Numbered from the stretch's first letter, positions 7,052-15,436 are shown. The stretch: 23,763 nucleotides of DNA from Chloroflexota bacterium (GCA_026389745.1 JAPLHG010000112.1:1-23763); one strand, 5' to 3'. Program-made: numbers and translations. Notes: generated by a model from the letters alone, not told the origin.

Positions 7052-8338
7052 GTGAAGATTATTGAAGGTTTTAGCAAAGCAAGGAAATTACTCAACCGAC
7101 AGTCGCCAAAAAATCTGGAATACAAGCAGGAAGCCGCTGTCAAAAAAATCATAGATGATGTCCGACAGCGAGGAGACACCGCTCTTTTGCAACTTACAGA
7201 GAAATTTGATGGCGTGAAATTATCTGCCCTGGAAGTAAAATCTGCAAAAATTAAAGCCGCCTATAAAAAGGCTAGTCCGGAACTGATAAATGCCCTGAAA
7301 CTGGCGGCAGAGCGCATTCGCAGTTTCCACCAGATGCAAATCCAGCGCAGTCTACCTAGTTATACTCACGGCAAAACCGGCTGGATCGTCCGCCCTCTGG
7401 AAAGAGTGGGCGTTTACGCTCCCGGAGGCACTGCCAGTTATCCGTCAACGGTACTGATGACCGCCATCCCCGCTAAAGTGGCTGGTGTTAAAGAAGTTAT
7501 TCTGGTAACTCCACCCGACAAAGATGGCAATATTTCACCCGCCATCCTGATTGCCGCTTCTCTTGCCGGGGTAAACCGAATCTTCTCCATCGGCGGGGCA
7601 CAGGCGATTGCTGCTCTTGCCTTTGGCACAGAATCTGTCCCCAGAGTGGATAAAATCTGCGGGCCTGGGAACATATATGTTTTTCTAGCAAAGAAACTTG
7701 TCTACGGAGTAGTGGGCATTGACGGACTTCAGGGACCTTCCGAAGTGGTGGTGATTGCTGACGAGATGGCTAATCCGGAATATTGCGCCTCCGATTTACT
7801 AGCTCAAGCAGAGCATGGCGGCTTGTCACCGGCAATCCTGATTACCAATTCCCACTCACTTGCCGATAGAACAGTACAGGCGCTGGAACAGCAGATAAAG
7901 GCTTGTTCACGTCAGGCAATTATTAAGGAAGCGCTGAAAAGCAATGGCATGATTGTCGTGGTAAAAAATATGGAAGAGGCAATTGAATTGACTAACCTCT
8001 ATGCCCCCGAACACGTTTTACTGCTGGTCAAGGCGGGTACTGCCTATGAAGAGCACATTACGAATGCAGGGTGCATTGTCTATGGTCAGAAAGCGACGGT
8101 AGCAATGAGCGACTATGTTTCCGGACCATCACATACCCTACCGACTGAGGGTACAGCGAGGTTCAGTTCACCATTGAACGTGCTGGATTTCCTGAAAATT
8201 ACCAATGTCAGCATGGTTGGCGATGCTCTGATGAATCTCGCAGGAGAAGCAGCAATAACAATTGCCCATGCTGAGGGATTGGACGCTCATGCACAAGCCA
8301 CGGAACTACGGATGAAAAATACAAGGAAACCAAAATAA
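7052..8338 (+). CDS. hisD: Histidinol dehydrogenase
   Basis: A 428-residue HisD, which oxidises L-histidinol to L-histidine in two NAD-dependent steps. The family landmarks are all present: GVYAPGGTASYPSTVLM (120-136), ICGPGNIYV (202-210), GPSEVVVIAD (228-237), AQAEHG with zinc ligands Gln252 and His255, the catalytic pair Glu320-His321 in APEHV, Asp354 in SDYVSGPSHTLPT, and the C-terminal ligand His413 in GLDAHAQATELR. The start is GTG, 20 bases after hisG, with a GAGAGG ribosome site. Length and residues are normal, so the protein should be active. It is the third gene of the operon and ends one base before hisC. Confidence 0.97.
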   Translation: MKIIEGFSKARKLLNRQSPKNLEYKQEAAVKKIIDDVRQRGDTALLQLTEKFDGVKLSALEVKSAKIKAAYKKASPELINALKLAAERIRSFHQMQIQRSLPSYTHGKTGWIVRPLERVGVYAPGGTASYPSTVLMTAIPAKVAGVKEVILVTPPDKDGNISPAILIAASLAGVNRIFSIGGAQAIAALAFGTESVPRVDKICGPGNIYVFLAKKLVYGVVGIDGLQGPSEVVVIADEMANPEYCASDLLAQAEHGGLSPAILITNSHSLADRTVQALEQQIKACSRQAIIKEALKSNGMIVVVKNMEEAIELTNLYAPEHVLLLVKAGTAYEEHITNAGCIVYGQKATVAMSDYVSGPSHTLPTEGTARFSSPLNVLDFLKITNVSMVGDALMNLAGEAAITIAHAEGLDAHAQATELRMKNTRKPK

Positions 8339-8339
8339 G

Positions 8340-9449
8340 ATGGGCATAGAAAAATTGATACGCAAGGACCTGCTTGCCTTCGGGGGATACTCTGCCGCCA
8401 CTGCTCCGGAAACATTGGAAGGCAAGATTAAGGTAGCCACCAAAGACATCATCAAACTGGATGCCAACGAGAACCCATACGGCTGTTCGCCGCGTGTGAA
8501 CAAAGCCCTGTCTCAATATAAGCAATTCAATATTTACCCCGACGATGGACAGGAAAAACTGCGAAAACTGCTGGCGGGATACGTCGACATTGACGCAAGC
8601 TATATCGTGGCAGGTAACGGCAGCAACCAGTTGATTGACCTGCTCATCCGTCTGCTGGTTTCAAAGAGTGACGAGGTCATCAACTGCACGCCTACTTTTG
8701 GTATTTACAGCTTCAGCACTAAGCTCTGCGGCGGCACTCTGGTGGAGATTCCCAGAGACAATGATTTCAATATTGATATCGCCAGAGTAAAATCCGCCGT
8801 CAATAAAAAGACGAAGATTATCTTCATTGCCAACCCGAACAATCCTACTGGTAATTTAACACCGAAAAAGGACATCATAGAGTTGCTAGGCACAGGCGTG
8901 TCTGTGGTTGTGGACGAAGCCTATTACGAGTTCAGCCGGCAGACCGTATTGCCACTGATGAAGAAGTATAAGAACCTTATCGTCCTGCGGACATTCAGCA
9001 AGTGGGCTGGGCTAGCAGGTTTGAGGGTGGGCTACGGACTTTTCCCGCCGGGAATCGCCGATTTCATCCTCCGAATTAAAATCCCCTATAATGTCAATGT
9101 CGCCGCTACCACAGCCGTTGCAGAATCGCTGAAAGACATTGGCTACTTGATGGCTAGCGTCCAGAAACTCATTGCCGAAAGGAAGCGGCTCTTCACCCGA
9201 CTGCAAAGGATAGGCTGGCTCAAGGTTTACCCGTCGCAGGCAAACTTCATTCTCTGCCGGGTGCTCAATATGGAGGCAAAAGAACTGTACAAGCGATTGC
9301 AGGTGGAGGGCATTCTGGTACGCTACTTTGACCAACCGCGCATCAAAGACTGTATCCGCATCAGCGTGAGCAAGCCGGAACACACCGATGCTTTGATTAA
9401 AGCACTTCGCTCAAAGAGTCTCCGACAAAATAGGAGGATGGACAAATGA
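8340..9449 (+). CDS. hisC: Histidinol-phosphate aminotransferase
   Basis: A 369-residue fold-type I PLP aminotransferase that converts imidazole-acetol phosphate to histidinol phosphate using glutamate. The visible residues are LDANENPYG (40-48), AGNGSNQLI (91-99), NPNNPTG (165-171), the PLP-binding aspartate in VVDEAYYEF (190-198), the Schiff-base lysine Lys221 in RTFSKWAGLAGLRVGYG, and the C-terminal Arg in CIRISVSKPE. The ATG lies one base after the hisD stop, and the last four bases overlap hisB as ATGA, so translation is coupled along the operon. The sequence looks intact and typical. Confidence 0.97.
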   Translation: MGIEKLIRKDLLAFGGYSAATAPETLEGKIKVATKDIIKLDANENPYGCSPRVNKALSQYKQFNIYPDDGQEKLRKLLAGYVDIDASYIVAGNGSNQLIDLLIRLLVSKSDEVINCTPTFGIYSFSTKLCGGTLVEIPRDNDFNIDIARVKSAVNKKTKIIFIANPNNPTGNLTPKKDIIELLGTGVSVVVDEAYYEFSRQTVLPLMKKYKNLIVLRTFSKWAGLAGLRVGYGLFPPGIADFILRIKIPYNVNVAATTAVAESLKDIGYLMASVQKLIAERKRLFTRLQRIGWLKVYPSQANFILCRVLNMEAKELYKRLQVEGILVRYFDQPRIKDCIRISVSKPEHTDALIKALRSKSLRQNRRMDK

Positions 9450-10036
9450 CAAAGCGAAAAGCCAGCATCAAGCGGGTGACCAAAGAGACCAGTATCAACC
9501 TGACCTTGAACCTCGATGGCATAGGTAAGCATGACCTCGATACCGGCATTAAAATGCTCGACCACTTGCTTTCACAGACTGCCAAACATGGTCGCCTCGA
9601 TCTGAAACTCACCGCTTCAGGTGACGACCAGCACCACGTTGCCGAAGATATCGCCATCTGTCTGGGTAAGGCTCTGAATGAAGCGCTGGGTGAGAAGCTG
9701 GGCATTGTGCGGATGGGTGATGCCACTGTACCGATGGATGATGCCCTGGCAATGGTCTCTATTGATATTAGCGGACGGGGTTATTGTGTACTGGATGCGG
9801 AATTCAAACGGAATGATATGCGCGGCTTCCATTCCGACCTGATTCGTCATTTTCTGGAATCTTTTGCCATGGAAGGCAAACTGAATCTACACGCCCACAT
9901 TCACTACGGCACAAACGACCACCATAAAGCCGAGGCACTATTCAAAGCACTGGGGAGAGCGTTGGATATTGCCACGCGCATTGACACACGCACCAGTGGT
10001 GAATTACCCAGCACCAAGCAAAAGATAGAGCGGTAA
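9446..10036 (+). CDS. hisB: Imidazoleglycerol-phosphate dehydratase
   Basis: A 196-residue monofunctional HisB dehydratase with no fused phosphatase. It removes water from imidazole-glycerol phosphate at a di-manganese centre. The metal-binding histidine motifs are present in both halves of the repeated fold: KMLDHLLSQTAKHG (36-49), DDQHHVAED (60-68), RGFHSDLIRHFLESFA and HYGTNDHHKAEALFKALGRAL. The start overlaps hisC by four bases. It is the last gene of this cluster; hisA, hisF, hisH and hisI are not in the window and must be encoded elsewhere. A strong hairpin follows the stop. Confidence 0.97.
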   Translation: MTKRKASIKRVTKETSINLTLNLDGIGKHDLDTGIKMLDHLLSQTAKHGRLDLKLTASGDDQHHVAEDIAICLGKALNEALGEKLGIVRMGDATVPMDDALAMVSIDISGRGYCVLDAEFKRNDMRGFHSDLIRHFLESFAMEGKLNLHAHIHYGTNDHHKAEALFKALGRALDIATRIDTRTSGELPSTKQKIER

Positions 10037-10041
10037 AGACA

Positions 10042-10078
10042 TATTATGGATTCCGTATCAAGTACGGAATCCATAATA
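10042..10078. terminator. 16-bp hairpin after hisB
   Basis: TATTATGGATTCCGTA (10042-10057) and its perfect complement (10063-10078) enclose the five-base loop TCAAG. It starts six bases after the hisB stop codon and probably limits read-through into the convergent purC region. No T-run follows, so it may be a folded RNA end or part of the adjacent repeat family rather than a classic intrinsic terminator. The same GATTCCGTATCA core occurs near 20819. Confidence 0.6.
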
Positions 10079-10081
10079 CCA

Positions 10082-10228
10082 AATGTCATTGCGAGATTAC
10101 GTAGTACCCGAAGCAATCTCAAGTGGATGATAGGCAAACAAGTACTGCGTATATGAAGAGTATGATGTCTCCGGCAACTTTCAGATTGCCACATCATCCG
10201 CCTACGGCGGACTCCTCGCAAAGACATT
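10082..10228. repeat. MITE-like repeat, copy A (3' side of purC)
   Basis: A non-coding element of about 147 bases with terminal inverted repeats: AATGTCATTGCGAG (10082-10095) and CTCGCAAAGACATT (10215-10228), which match with one mismatch. Inside them AGCAATCTCA and CAGATTGCC are a second, subterminal inverted pair. The right end includes a CCGCCTACGGCGG palindrome (10198-10210) that recurs in copy D. No protein is encoded. Confidence 0.7.
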
Positions 10229-10269
10229 TTCAAGTAAGAAGGAACCATACTTTCGTCGGGATAACATTT

Positions 10270-11187
10270 TTATGTCAACTTCTTACCGGTCAGTTTCTCG
10301 TAGGCAGTGCGATAAATGCGGCTGGTTGATTCAATCACTTCTGGTGGCAACATCGGCGCCGGCGGTTCTTTGTTCCAACCGGATTTTGTCAGCCAATCAC
10401 GCACCGGCTGTTTATCATAACTGGGCTGAGATTGCCCGACTTTATACAGCTTCACATCCCAGAAGCGAGACGAATCAGGCGTCAGCATTTCGTCGATGAC
10501 ACTGAGCTTATCATGCTCTAAACCGAATTCGAATTTGGTGTCGGCAATGATAATGCCCTTGGCAATTGCCTGTTTACGCGCAAAATTGTAAATTGCCAGG
10601 CTCTTCTCTTTGACGGCATTAGCCAGAGTCGCACCCAGTTCTTTAATCAACGCCTCCATATTCATCGTCAGGTCATGCCCGGTCTCCGCCTTCGTAGTCG
10701 GGGTAAATAATGGTTCGGGAAATTCCTGACTCTCCAGTAAACCCTTCGGCAAAGGCAATCCGAAAGCTGTGACACTCTTCTGATACTCTACCCAGGCTGA
10801 ACCGGCAAGATAACCTCGTACGACACATTCCACCGATAGGCGTTTCACTTTTTTGACAATCATCGACCGCCCAACCAGATATTCAGGATAGGTAAAACGT
10901 TTGTTAGCGGGGAGATATTTATCCAGAACGTGCACGTCATTTACCATCTCAATAACATGATTGGGGATGATATTCTTCGTCTCGGCAAACCAGAAGGCAG
11001 ATATCTGATTCAACACCCGCCCTTTATCAGGAATGCCGCAGGGTAAAATAACATCAAAAGCAGAGATGCGGTCGGTGGCAACGATGAGCAATTGTTTGCC
11101 CAAGTCGTAGATATCACGCACTTTGCCTTTTACAAATGAAGGCAACGGCAATTCGGAATTGATGAGCACCGAGGGGTTGTTTTTCAT
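10270..11187 (-). CDS. purC: Phosphoribosylaminoimidazole-succinocarboxamide synthase
   Basis: A 305-residue SAICAR synthetase of the longer, yeast-like form. It joins aspartate to CAIR with ATP in purine synthesis. Motifs are GKVRDIYDLG (21-30), LLIVATDRISAFDVILP (33-49), the KGRVLNQIS loop, VECVVRGYLAGSAW (119-132), TPTTKAETGHD, and the nucleotide region ADTKFEFG with DEMLTPDSSRFW. A GGAGGT ribosome site precedes the ATG. It is transcribed alone and leftward, convergent with the his operon and with no other pur genes nearby. Repeats A and B lie on each side of it, suggesting that the whole segment may have been moved or that the repeats settled in its spacers. Confidence 0.97.
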   Translation of the reverse strand: MKNNPSVLINSELPLPSFVKGKVRDIYDLGKQLLIVATDRISAFDVILPCGIPDKGRVLNQISAFWFAETKNIIPNHVIEMVNDVHVLDKYLPANKRFTYPEYLVGRSMIVKKVKRLSVECVVRGYLAGSAWVEYQKSVTAFGLPLPKGLLESQEFPEPLFTPTTKAETGHDLTMNMEALIKELGATLANAVKEKSLAIYNFARKQAIAKGIIIADTKFEFGLEHDKLSVIDEMLTPDSSRFWDVKLYKVGQSQPSYDKQPVRDWLTKSGWNKEPPAPMLPPEVIESTSRIYRTAYEKLTGKKLT

Positions 11188-11227
11188 AAGACCTCCAGTT
11201 GTAAACAGATACGTTTCGACTACCTAG

Positions 11228-11257
11228 ATTCTAACATTCACCATCAAAACAGGTCAA
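11228..11257 (-). promoter_or_regulatory. Promoter of purC
   Basis: On the minus strand TTGACC (11252-11257), an 18-base spacer and TAGAAT (11228-11233) form a good promoter, with a leader of about 35 bases that carries the GGAGGT site. No purine-riboswitch-like structure is visible in this short leader. Confidence 0.55.
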
Positions 11258-11301
11258 TCAAACTCAAGTCATCATTTAATACAGCGCTATTTGATTGTTT
11301 T

Positions 11302-11489
11302 TGTCTTTGCGAGTTCCGATATAATCAGGACAAAGCAATCTCAATTACAACTGTCATTCCGTTCCCGTATCTGGTACGGAACAAGACTTGATACGAAATC
11401 CATAATAAACCTTCTGGATTCTGGCTTCCGCCAGAATGACCCAGAGATTGCCACGTCGCCCTGACTTGTCGGGACTTCTCGCAATGACA
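11302..11489. repeat. MITE-like repeat, copy B (5' side of purC)
   Basis: An element of about 188 bases bounded by TGTCTTTGCGAG (11302-11313) and CTCGCAATGACA (11478-11489), the same terminal inverted repeats as copy A. Subterminal AGCAATCTCA and GAGATTGCC are also shared. A nested segment starting CTGTCATTCCG and ending CCAGAATGACC (about 11350-11441) looks like a second palindromic element inserted in the first. It contains a 16-base stretch, ACAAGACTTGATACGA (11381-11396), found identically at 20860-20875. Confidence 0.7.
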
Positions 11490-11551
11490 GACGGTCTTCT
11501 TTGGATGGTTGATTTCAACCAAAATCAAACAGTACCCTTACCACAGACAGA

Positions 11552-11581
11552 TTGGCAACCTGCCTCCGTCTGCACTATAAT
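11552..11581 (+). promoter_or_regulatory. Strong promoter for the DUF1648-glyS-sbcD operon, probably leaderless
   Basis: TTGGCA (11552-11557), 18 bases, then a perfect TATAAT (11576-11581). Only seven bases separate the -10 box from the ATG at 11589, so the RNA should start at or next to the start codon. There is no SD sequence. This argues against reading the gene from 11436, which would lie upstream of the promoter and inside repeat B. Confidence 0.6.
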
Positions 11582-11588
11582 GATAACA

Positions 11589-12209
11589 ATGAGTGCGCTC
11601 CTTATTCTTCTAATCATCACTATCCTGTTCGTCATTGGTTCTGTACTGGCATTTCTTTGGATGTTCAGCCAGAAGCAGATTGGCAATCCCGTCAAATCTG
11701 ACGGAGAACCGATGCCGCCAGCAAAACCAGCGAAAATTCACGGCTTCCGGTGGAGTTATGCTCTGTTACCACTCGCCATCCTGCTAATATCAATAATTAT
11801 CGCCGTTTATTTCTACGGCAAACTTCCCGATGAAGTAGTCTATAATTTCAAACCCGATGAGTGGCTCAGTCGCAACACAGTCATGCTCTGGGCACTCATA
11901 CCGCAAGCACTACTTGCTCTGTTGGCAATAGTCATCGCCTGGGGAACTGCCAGACTCAACGCTTTATTCAAACAAATCGAGACCAGCGGTATTAAGATAG
12001 ACACAATTTTGATGATAATGAGCAATATGGTCGCCATCCCGCAATTGATACTTGGCTTTGCAATGCTGAACATTTTCAGTTACAATGCATTTCAAACGCG
12101 TATTAGTTCCCTATGGGCATTTGTCCTCGCTATCATAGTAATGGGAATAGTCTTTTTGGACATATTCTTTATACGCACTATCCGGAAAGTCTGGGGTGCT
12201 TCTAAATAA
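11589..12209 (+). CDS. DUF1648-like integral membrane protein
   Basis: About 206 residues with four or five membrane helices: an N-terminal one (MSALLILLIITILFVIGSVL), a Pro/Lys-rich linker, then SYALLPLAILLISIIIAVYF, and three further hydrophobic stretches. After the second helix comes GKLPDEVVYNFKPDEW, which resembles the LPxxxPxHFxxxGxxD signature of DUF1648 membrane proteins. That is the basis of the family call, and no biochemical role is established. The open frame extends back to 11436, but those 51 residues are translated repeat sequence. The ATG at 11589 sits seven bases after a perfect -10 box. Translation probably starts there without a leader. The gene lies 31 bases before glyS and likely shares its transcript. 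Confidence 0.75.
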   Translation: MSALLILLIITILFVIGSVLAFLWMFSQKQIGNPVKSDGEPMPPAKPAKIHGFRWSYALLPLAILLISIIIAVYFYGKLPDEVVYNFKPDEWLSRNTVMLWALIPQALLALLAIVIAWGTARLNALFKQIETSGIKIDTILMIMSNMVAIPQLILGFAMLNIFSYNAFQTRISSLWAFVLAIIVMGIVFLDIFFIRTIRKVWGASK

Positions 12210-12240
12210 CAACATGGAAATCATCTGAGGAGCATTATCA

Positions 12241-13620
12241 GTGAGCGAACAAACGCCAACCGTCAATATGGATAAAATAGTCTCTCTCGCCCGCAGGCGC
12301 GGTTTTATCTTTCCCGGCAGTGAAATCTATGGCGGATTATCCGGTTGCTGGGACTATGGCCCGCTGGGAGTAGAGTTGAAACGCAATGTCAAACAAGCAT
12401 GGTGGCAAGCAGTAGTGCAGGAACGGGATGATATAGTTGGCATAGATACCAGCATCCTGATGCACCCGCAGGTCTGGCAGGCAAGCGGACATCTGGAGCG
12501 AATGGTTGACCTGCTAGTAGAGTGCAAAAACTGCCACATGAGATGGCGAGCTGACGAATTGACCGAACGGAAATGTCCTTCCTGCAGCGGCGAACTTACC
12601 GCAGAGCGCATGTTCAATGTCATGTTCAAGACGTTTATCGGTCCGGTAGAGGAAGAGGCGAATATCATCTACCTACGACCTGAGACTGCACAGGGTATGT
12701 TCGTCAATTTCCAGAATGTAATCAATTCCACCAGAAAAAAATTACCCCTCGGTATCGCTCAGATGGGCAAATCATTCCGTAACGAAGTCACGACCGGCAA
12801 CTTTATCTTCCGCAGTCGTGAATTTGAACAGATGGAGATTGAGTTTTTCGTCAAGCCGGGAACGGATGAGGAATGGTTCACATACTGGTATCAAGAACGT
12901 CTGAACTGGTACATCAAACTCGGTATTAAAAAAGAACACCTCCGCCTCTACGAGCATCCCAAAGAAAAGCTGGCGCATTATGCCCGCCGGTGCATTGATG
13001 TGGAATATCTGTTCCCGCATGGCTGGGCGGAACTCGAAGGGATTGCCAATCGGGGCGATTACGACCTGAGACAGCATTCCACTTCCAGTGGTAAGAGTTT
13101 GGAGTACTTCGACGACGAGACCAACGAGCACTACCTGCCCAATATCATCGAGCCCTCGGCAGGTGTTGACCGTTCATTACTGGCTTTTTTGTGCGATGCT
13201 TACAGCGAAGAGCCGGACAAAGACGAGATAAGAGCGGTACTGCATTTACACCCGGCACTAGCTCCTATTAAGATTGCCATACTCCCCTTAAGTAAGAGGG
13301 AAAATCTGGTTGCCTGTGCCAAACCGATATATAACGAATTACGCAAGCATTGGGCAGTTCAATATGACGATACCCAGTCCATCGGGCGGCGTTACCGTCG
13401 TCAGGATGAGGTTGGCACCCCATACTGCATAACTGTGGACTTCCAATCACTTGAAGACAAACGAATTACCATACGGGAACGCGATTCAATGAACCAGATT
13501 CGTATTCCCATCAGTAAATTGAAAAAGGCACTGGAAGCCAAGTTCGCCGGTGAAGACTTTTTAGTTGTGCCCCAGGGTGGCGAGGTTTGGAATCCAGAGC
13601 GCGATAGGGGCGATAAATAA
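12241..13620 (+). CDS. glyS: Glycine--tRNA ligase (single-chain alpha2 type)
   Basis: A 459-residue class II glycyl-tRNA synthetase of the homodimeric type. It shows the N-terminal core RRGFIFPGSEIYGGLSGCWD, a zinc-ribbon insertion (CKNCHMRWRADELTERKCPSC, two CxxC pairs), YLRPETAQGMFVNF, the motif 2 region GKSFRNEVTTGNFIFRSREF, EFEQMEIEFF, and motif 3 IEPSAGVDRSLLAFL. The C-terminal anticodon-binding domain follows (PIKIAILPLSKRENL, then QDEVGTPYCITVDF). The start is GTG with GAGGAG nine bases upstream. Only 31 bases separate it from the preceding gene, and no T-box is present. It should be the cell's enzyme for charging glycine tRNA. Confidence 0.97.
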   Translation: MSEQTPTVNMDKIVSLARRRGFIFPGSEIYGGLSGCWDYGPLGVELKRNVKQAWWQAVVQERDDIVGIDTSILMHPQVWQASGHLERMVDLLVECKNCHMRWRADELTERKCPSCSGELTAERMFNVMFKTFIGPVEEEANIIYLRPETAQGMFVNFQNVINSTRKKLPLGIAQMGKSFRNEVTTGNFIFRSREFEQMEIEFFVKPGTDEEWFTYWYQERLNWYIKLGIKKEHLRLYEHPKEKLAHYARRCIDVEYLFPHGWAELEGIANRGDYDLRQHSTSSGKSLEYFDDETNEHYLPNIIEPSAGVDRSLLAFLCDAYSEEPDKDEIRAVLHLHPALAPIKIAILPLSKRENLVACAKPIYNELRKHWAVQYDDTQSIGRRYRRQDEVGTPYCITVDFQSLEDKRITIRERDSMNQIRIPISKLKKALEAKFAGEDFLVVPQGGEVWNPERDRGDK

Positions 13621-13635
13621 TTTTCGGAGGCGTCT

Positions 13636-14871
13636 GTGAGAGTCCTCCATTTTGCCGACCTGCACCTTGGTGTTGAGAATTACGGACATATCGACTCGAT
13701 AACCGGGCTATCGACACGCCTTGATGACATACTATCTGCCTTTGACCAGGTCGTTGATTACGCACTGAGTAATGACATCGACGTGGTGTTATTTTGCGGC
13801 GATGCCTATCGAAGCCGCGAACCTAGCCAGACACAGCAACGAGAGTTCGCCAAACGCATTAACCGCCTGTCTAACAGTAGCATCCCCATCTTTCTGCTCA
13901 TCGGCAACCACGACCTACCCAATGCTATGGGCAAAGCCACCAGCACGGAAATCTTTGATACCTTAGCCGTGAAAAACGTGTATGTATCCAGTCGGCCGGA
14001 AATCTATCCTATTCCCACAAAACATGGAGTTGTCCAGATTGCTTCTCTCCCCTGGCTGAGACGCAGTGTCTTATTGAGCAAAGAGGACACCAAAAACCTC
14101 AATTTCGAACAGCTCAACCAGCGAATGCAGGAGTCTCTGACAAATATTATTGTATCTCACACCACAAACCTGGACCCCGACTTGCCTGCCATACTGGCGG
14201 CACACATCTGGGTTGTCGGTGCTACTCTGGGTACGGAAAAAATGATGACCATCGGGCAGGAACACGCCTTACTGCTCAGCAATGTGGCTAACCCTGCTTT
14301 TGACTACATCGCCCTGGGACACATCCATAAACGACAGGTCTTGTTGTCAAACCCGCCCGTAGTCTATGCCGGCAGTCTGGAACGACTGGACTTCGGTGAT
14401 GAAGATGACGAAAAGGGCTTCTACGTAATAGATATCGATTGTGAACGTAAAACTGGCAAAAAACGTGTCACTTTTGATTTTCACCCCACCAACGGCCGGC
14501 GCTTTCTTACCATTAATGTTGCGCTCACGACGCAGGATACTGACCCCACAATATCTATTCTCACAGCTATCTCAGAGAAGAAAGATAGGATTAAAGACGC
14601 CATTGTCAGACTTCAATTCAGCCTGCCTGCCGAGATTGAAGGATTAGTCAAAGACAACGAAATCAGAAATGCTTTGAAAGACGCCTATTACTTCACCATT
14701 GCCAGAGAGTTCAAACGGGAATCACGCCCGCGATTGGGCGACTGGACTGCCGCTGAGATAACTCCTCTGGATGCCCTGAAGGTATATCTGGGGCAGAAGA
14801 AAGCCCCCCCGGAACGGGTCAAAGAATTGATTGAATACGGGCAAAGGTTGATTGAGGAAAGCCACAGTTAG
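13636..14871 (+). CDS. SbcD/Mre11-like DNA repair nuclease
   Basis: A 411-residue calcineurin-like phosphoesterase of the SbcD/Mre11 group. The metal ligands are in the expected order: Asp8 and His10 (ADLHLG), Asp56 (FCGDAY), Asn91-His92-Asp93 (GNHD), His in IIVSHTT and GHIHK. Then come VYAGSLERLDFGDEDDEKGF, the capping-domain boundary typical of Mre11/SbcD, and a C-terminal tail. The partner ATPase SbcC/Rad50 is not adjacent: after this gene there is a 361-base gap and then genes on the other strand. It may pair with an SbcC encoded elsewhere. It starts with GTG after GGAGG, 15 bases after glyS, so it is likely in the same operon. Confidence 0.85.
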   Translation: MRVLHFADLHLGVENYGHIDSITGLSTRLDDILSAFDQVVDYALSNDIDVVLFCGDAYRSREPSQTQQREFAKRINRLSNSSIPIFLLIGNHDLPNAMGKATSTEIFDTLAVKNVYVSSRPEIYPIPTKHGVVQIASLPWLRRSVLLSKEDTKNLNFEQLNQRMQESLTNIIVSHTTNLDPDLPAILAAHIWVVGATLGTEKMMTIGQEHALLLSNVANPAFDYIALGHIHKRQVLLSNPPVVYAGSLERLDFGDEDDEKGFYVIDIDCERKTGKKRVTFDFHPTNGRRFLTINVALTTQDTDPTISILTAISEKKDRIKDAIVRLQFSLPAEIEGLVKDNEIRNALKDAYYFTIAREFKRESRPRLGDWTAAEITPLDALKVYLGQKKAPPERVKELIEYGQRLIEESHS

Positions 14872-15232
14872 AAGGTTGGACTCAAACTAACGCAGGGAAA
14901 CACCTACCAGCTCTGTCTGAGCAATGATATGCCCCCTCGCTTTGCTCAGTATTTCATCTTTGTTGGCACTGCTCTGTAAATTAAGAGTATTGTCCAATGA
15001 TAGAGTATAAAGTGGTAGTGATACCAAAGAGATTTTTAACCTATTCTTTTCTTCCAAAATTTATTTTACGAACTCGCTTTGCATTCTCTTAAGATTACTT
15101 GAGTCTCGATCTGAAAAACCAAATAACCAGTTAATCAAATTCCGTAGGGATTCCTTAAACATGGGAACCTTCCAGATTAGCTAATTTCTCAGGAATAATG
15201 GCGGAGGATTAGCAAATATATCCGCGGATGCG
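14872..15232. other. 361-base gap without a recognisable gene
   Basis: Between the convergent SbcD-like gene and the DUF1858-like gene I find no convincing reading frame, tRNA or repeat-family copy. It contains the inverted repeat CTGAGCAA/TTGCTCAG (14917-14949), followed by a T-rich stretch, and an AT-rich middle part. Close to 15230 a short CGCGG/CCGCG stem overlaps the stop codon of the minus-strand gene. Confidence 0.5.
14917..14949 (+). terminator. Possible terminator of the glyS-SbcD operon
   Basis: CTGAGCAA (14917-14924) pairs perfectly with TTGCTCAG (14942-14949) across a 17-base loop, 46 bases after the stop, and is followed by TATTTCATCTTTG. The T-run is interrupted, so the call is weak. 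Confidence 0.35.
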
Positions 15233-15436
15233 TTACGCCGCGTTCAGGTCTTTGACCAAGCCTTCTAATTTCTCTTTATCCCACTCGACAAAATCGGCTA
15301 CCTGCTGAAGACTCATATCCATTACCATTCGGAGTTGGCCAAGGTCAACTGACACGCCGACATGCTTATCAAAAATCGCTTTGGCGCCTGGTTTCTTCAA
15401 AATTTCTGCGATCGTGGAATTAGCCGTGAAAGCCAC
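15233..15436 (-). CDS. Small DUF1858-like protein
   Basis: A 67-residue protein, all helical in appearance: TIAEILKKPGAKAIFDKHVGVSVD, then MSLQQVADFVEWDKEKLEGLVKDL. The pattern of a helix ending in (I/V)xx(H/Y)G followed by a second 'leAa...' helix and a closing 'lxxllxxLn' helix is that of DUF1858 domains. Those are found alone or fused to hydrid-cluster and other redox proteins in anaerobes. The usual Cys of the family is missing here. It starts with GTG after a good GGAGG site. A large palindrome (15467-15503) lies just upstream. It is downstream of, and on the same strand as, the Cys-rich protein gene, 136 bases away. Function is unknown. Confidence 0.75.
   Translation of the reverse strand: MAFTANSTIAEILKKPGAKAIFDKHVGVSVDLGQLRMVMDMSLQQVADFVEWDKEKLEGLVKDLNAA

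Noticed and set aside
10042..11489. CRISPR array formed by the repeats around purC
   Set aside because: The repeats are imperfect, far apart, inverted at their ends and not separated by regular spacers.
11436..11588. N-terminal extension of the DUF1648-like frame
   Set aside because: Its 51 codons are translated repeat B and spacer, and a perfect -10 box lies inside it.
12209..12241. T-box riboswitch before glyS
   Set aside because: Only 31 bases separate the genes and no T-box consensus or specifier stem is seen.
14872..15232. tRNA or small structured RNA in the gene-free gap
   Set aside because: No TTCGA-type loop, CCA end or long stem arrangement could be found by eye.
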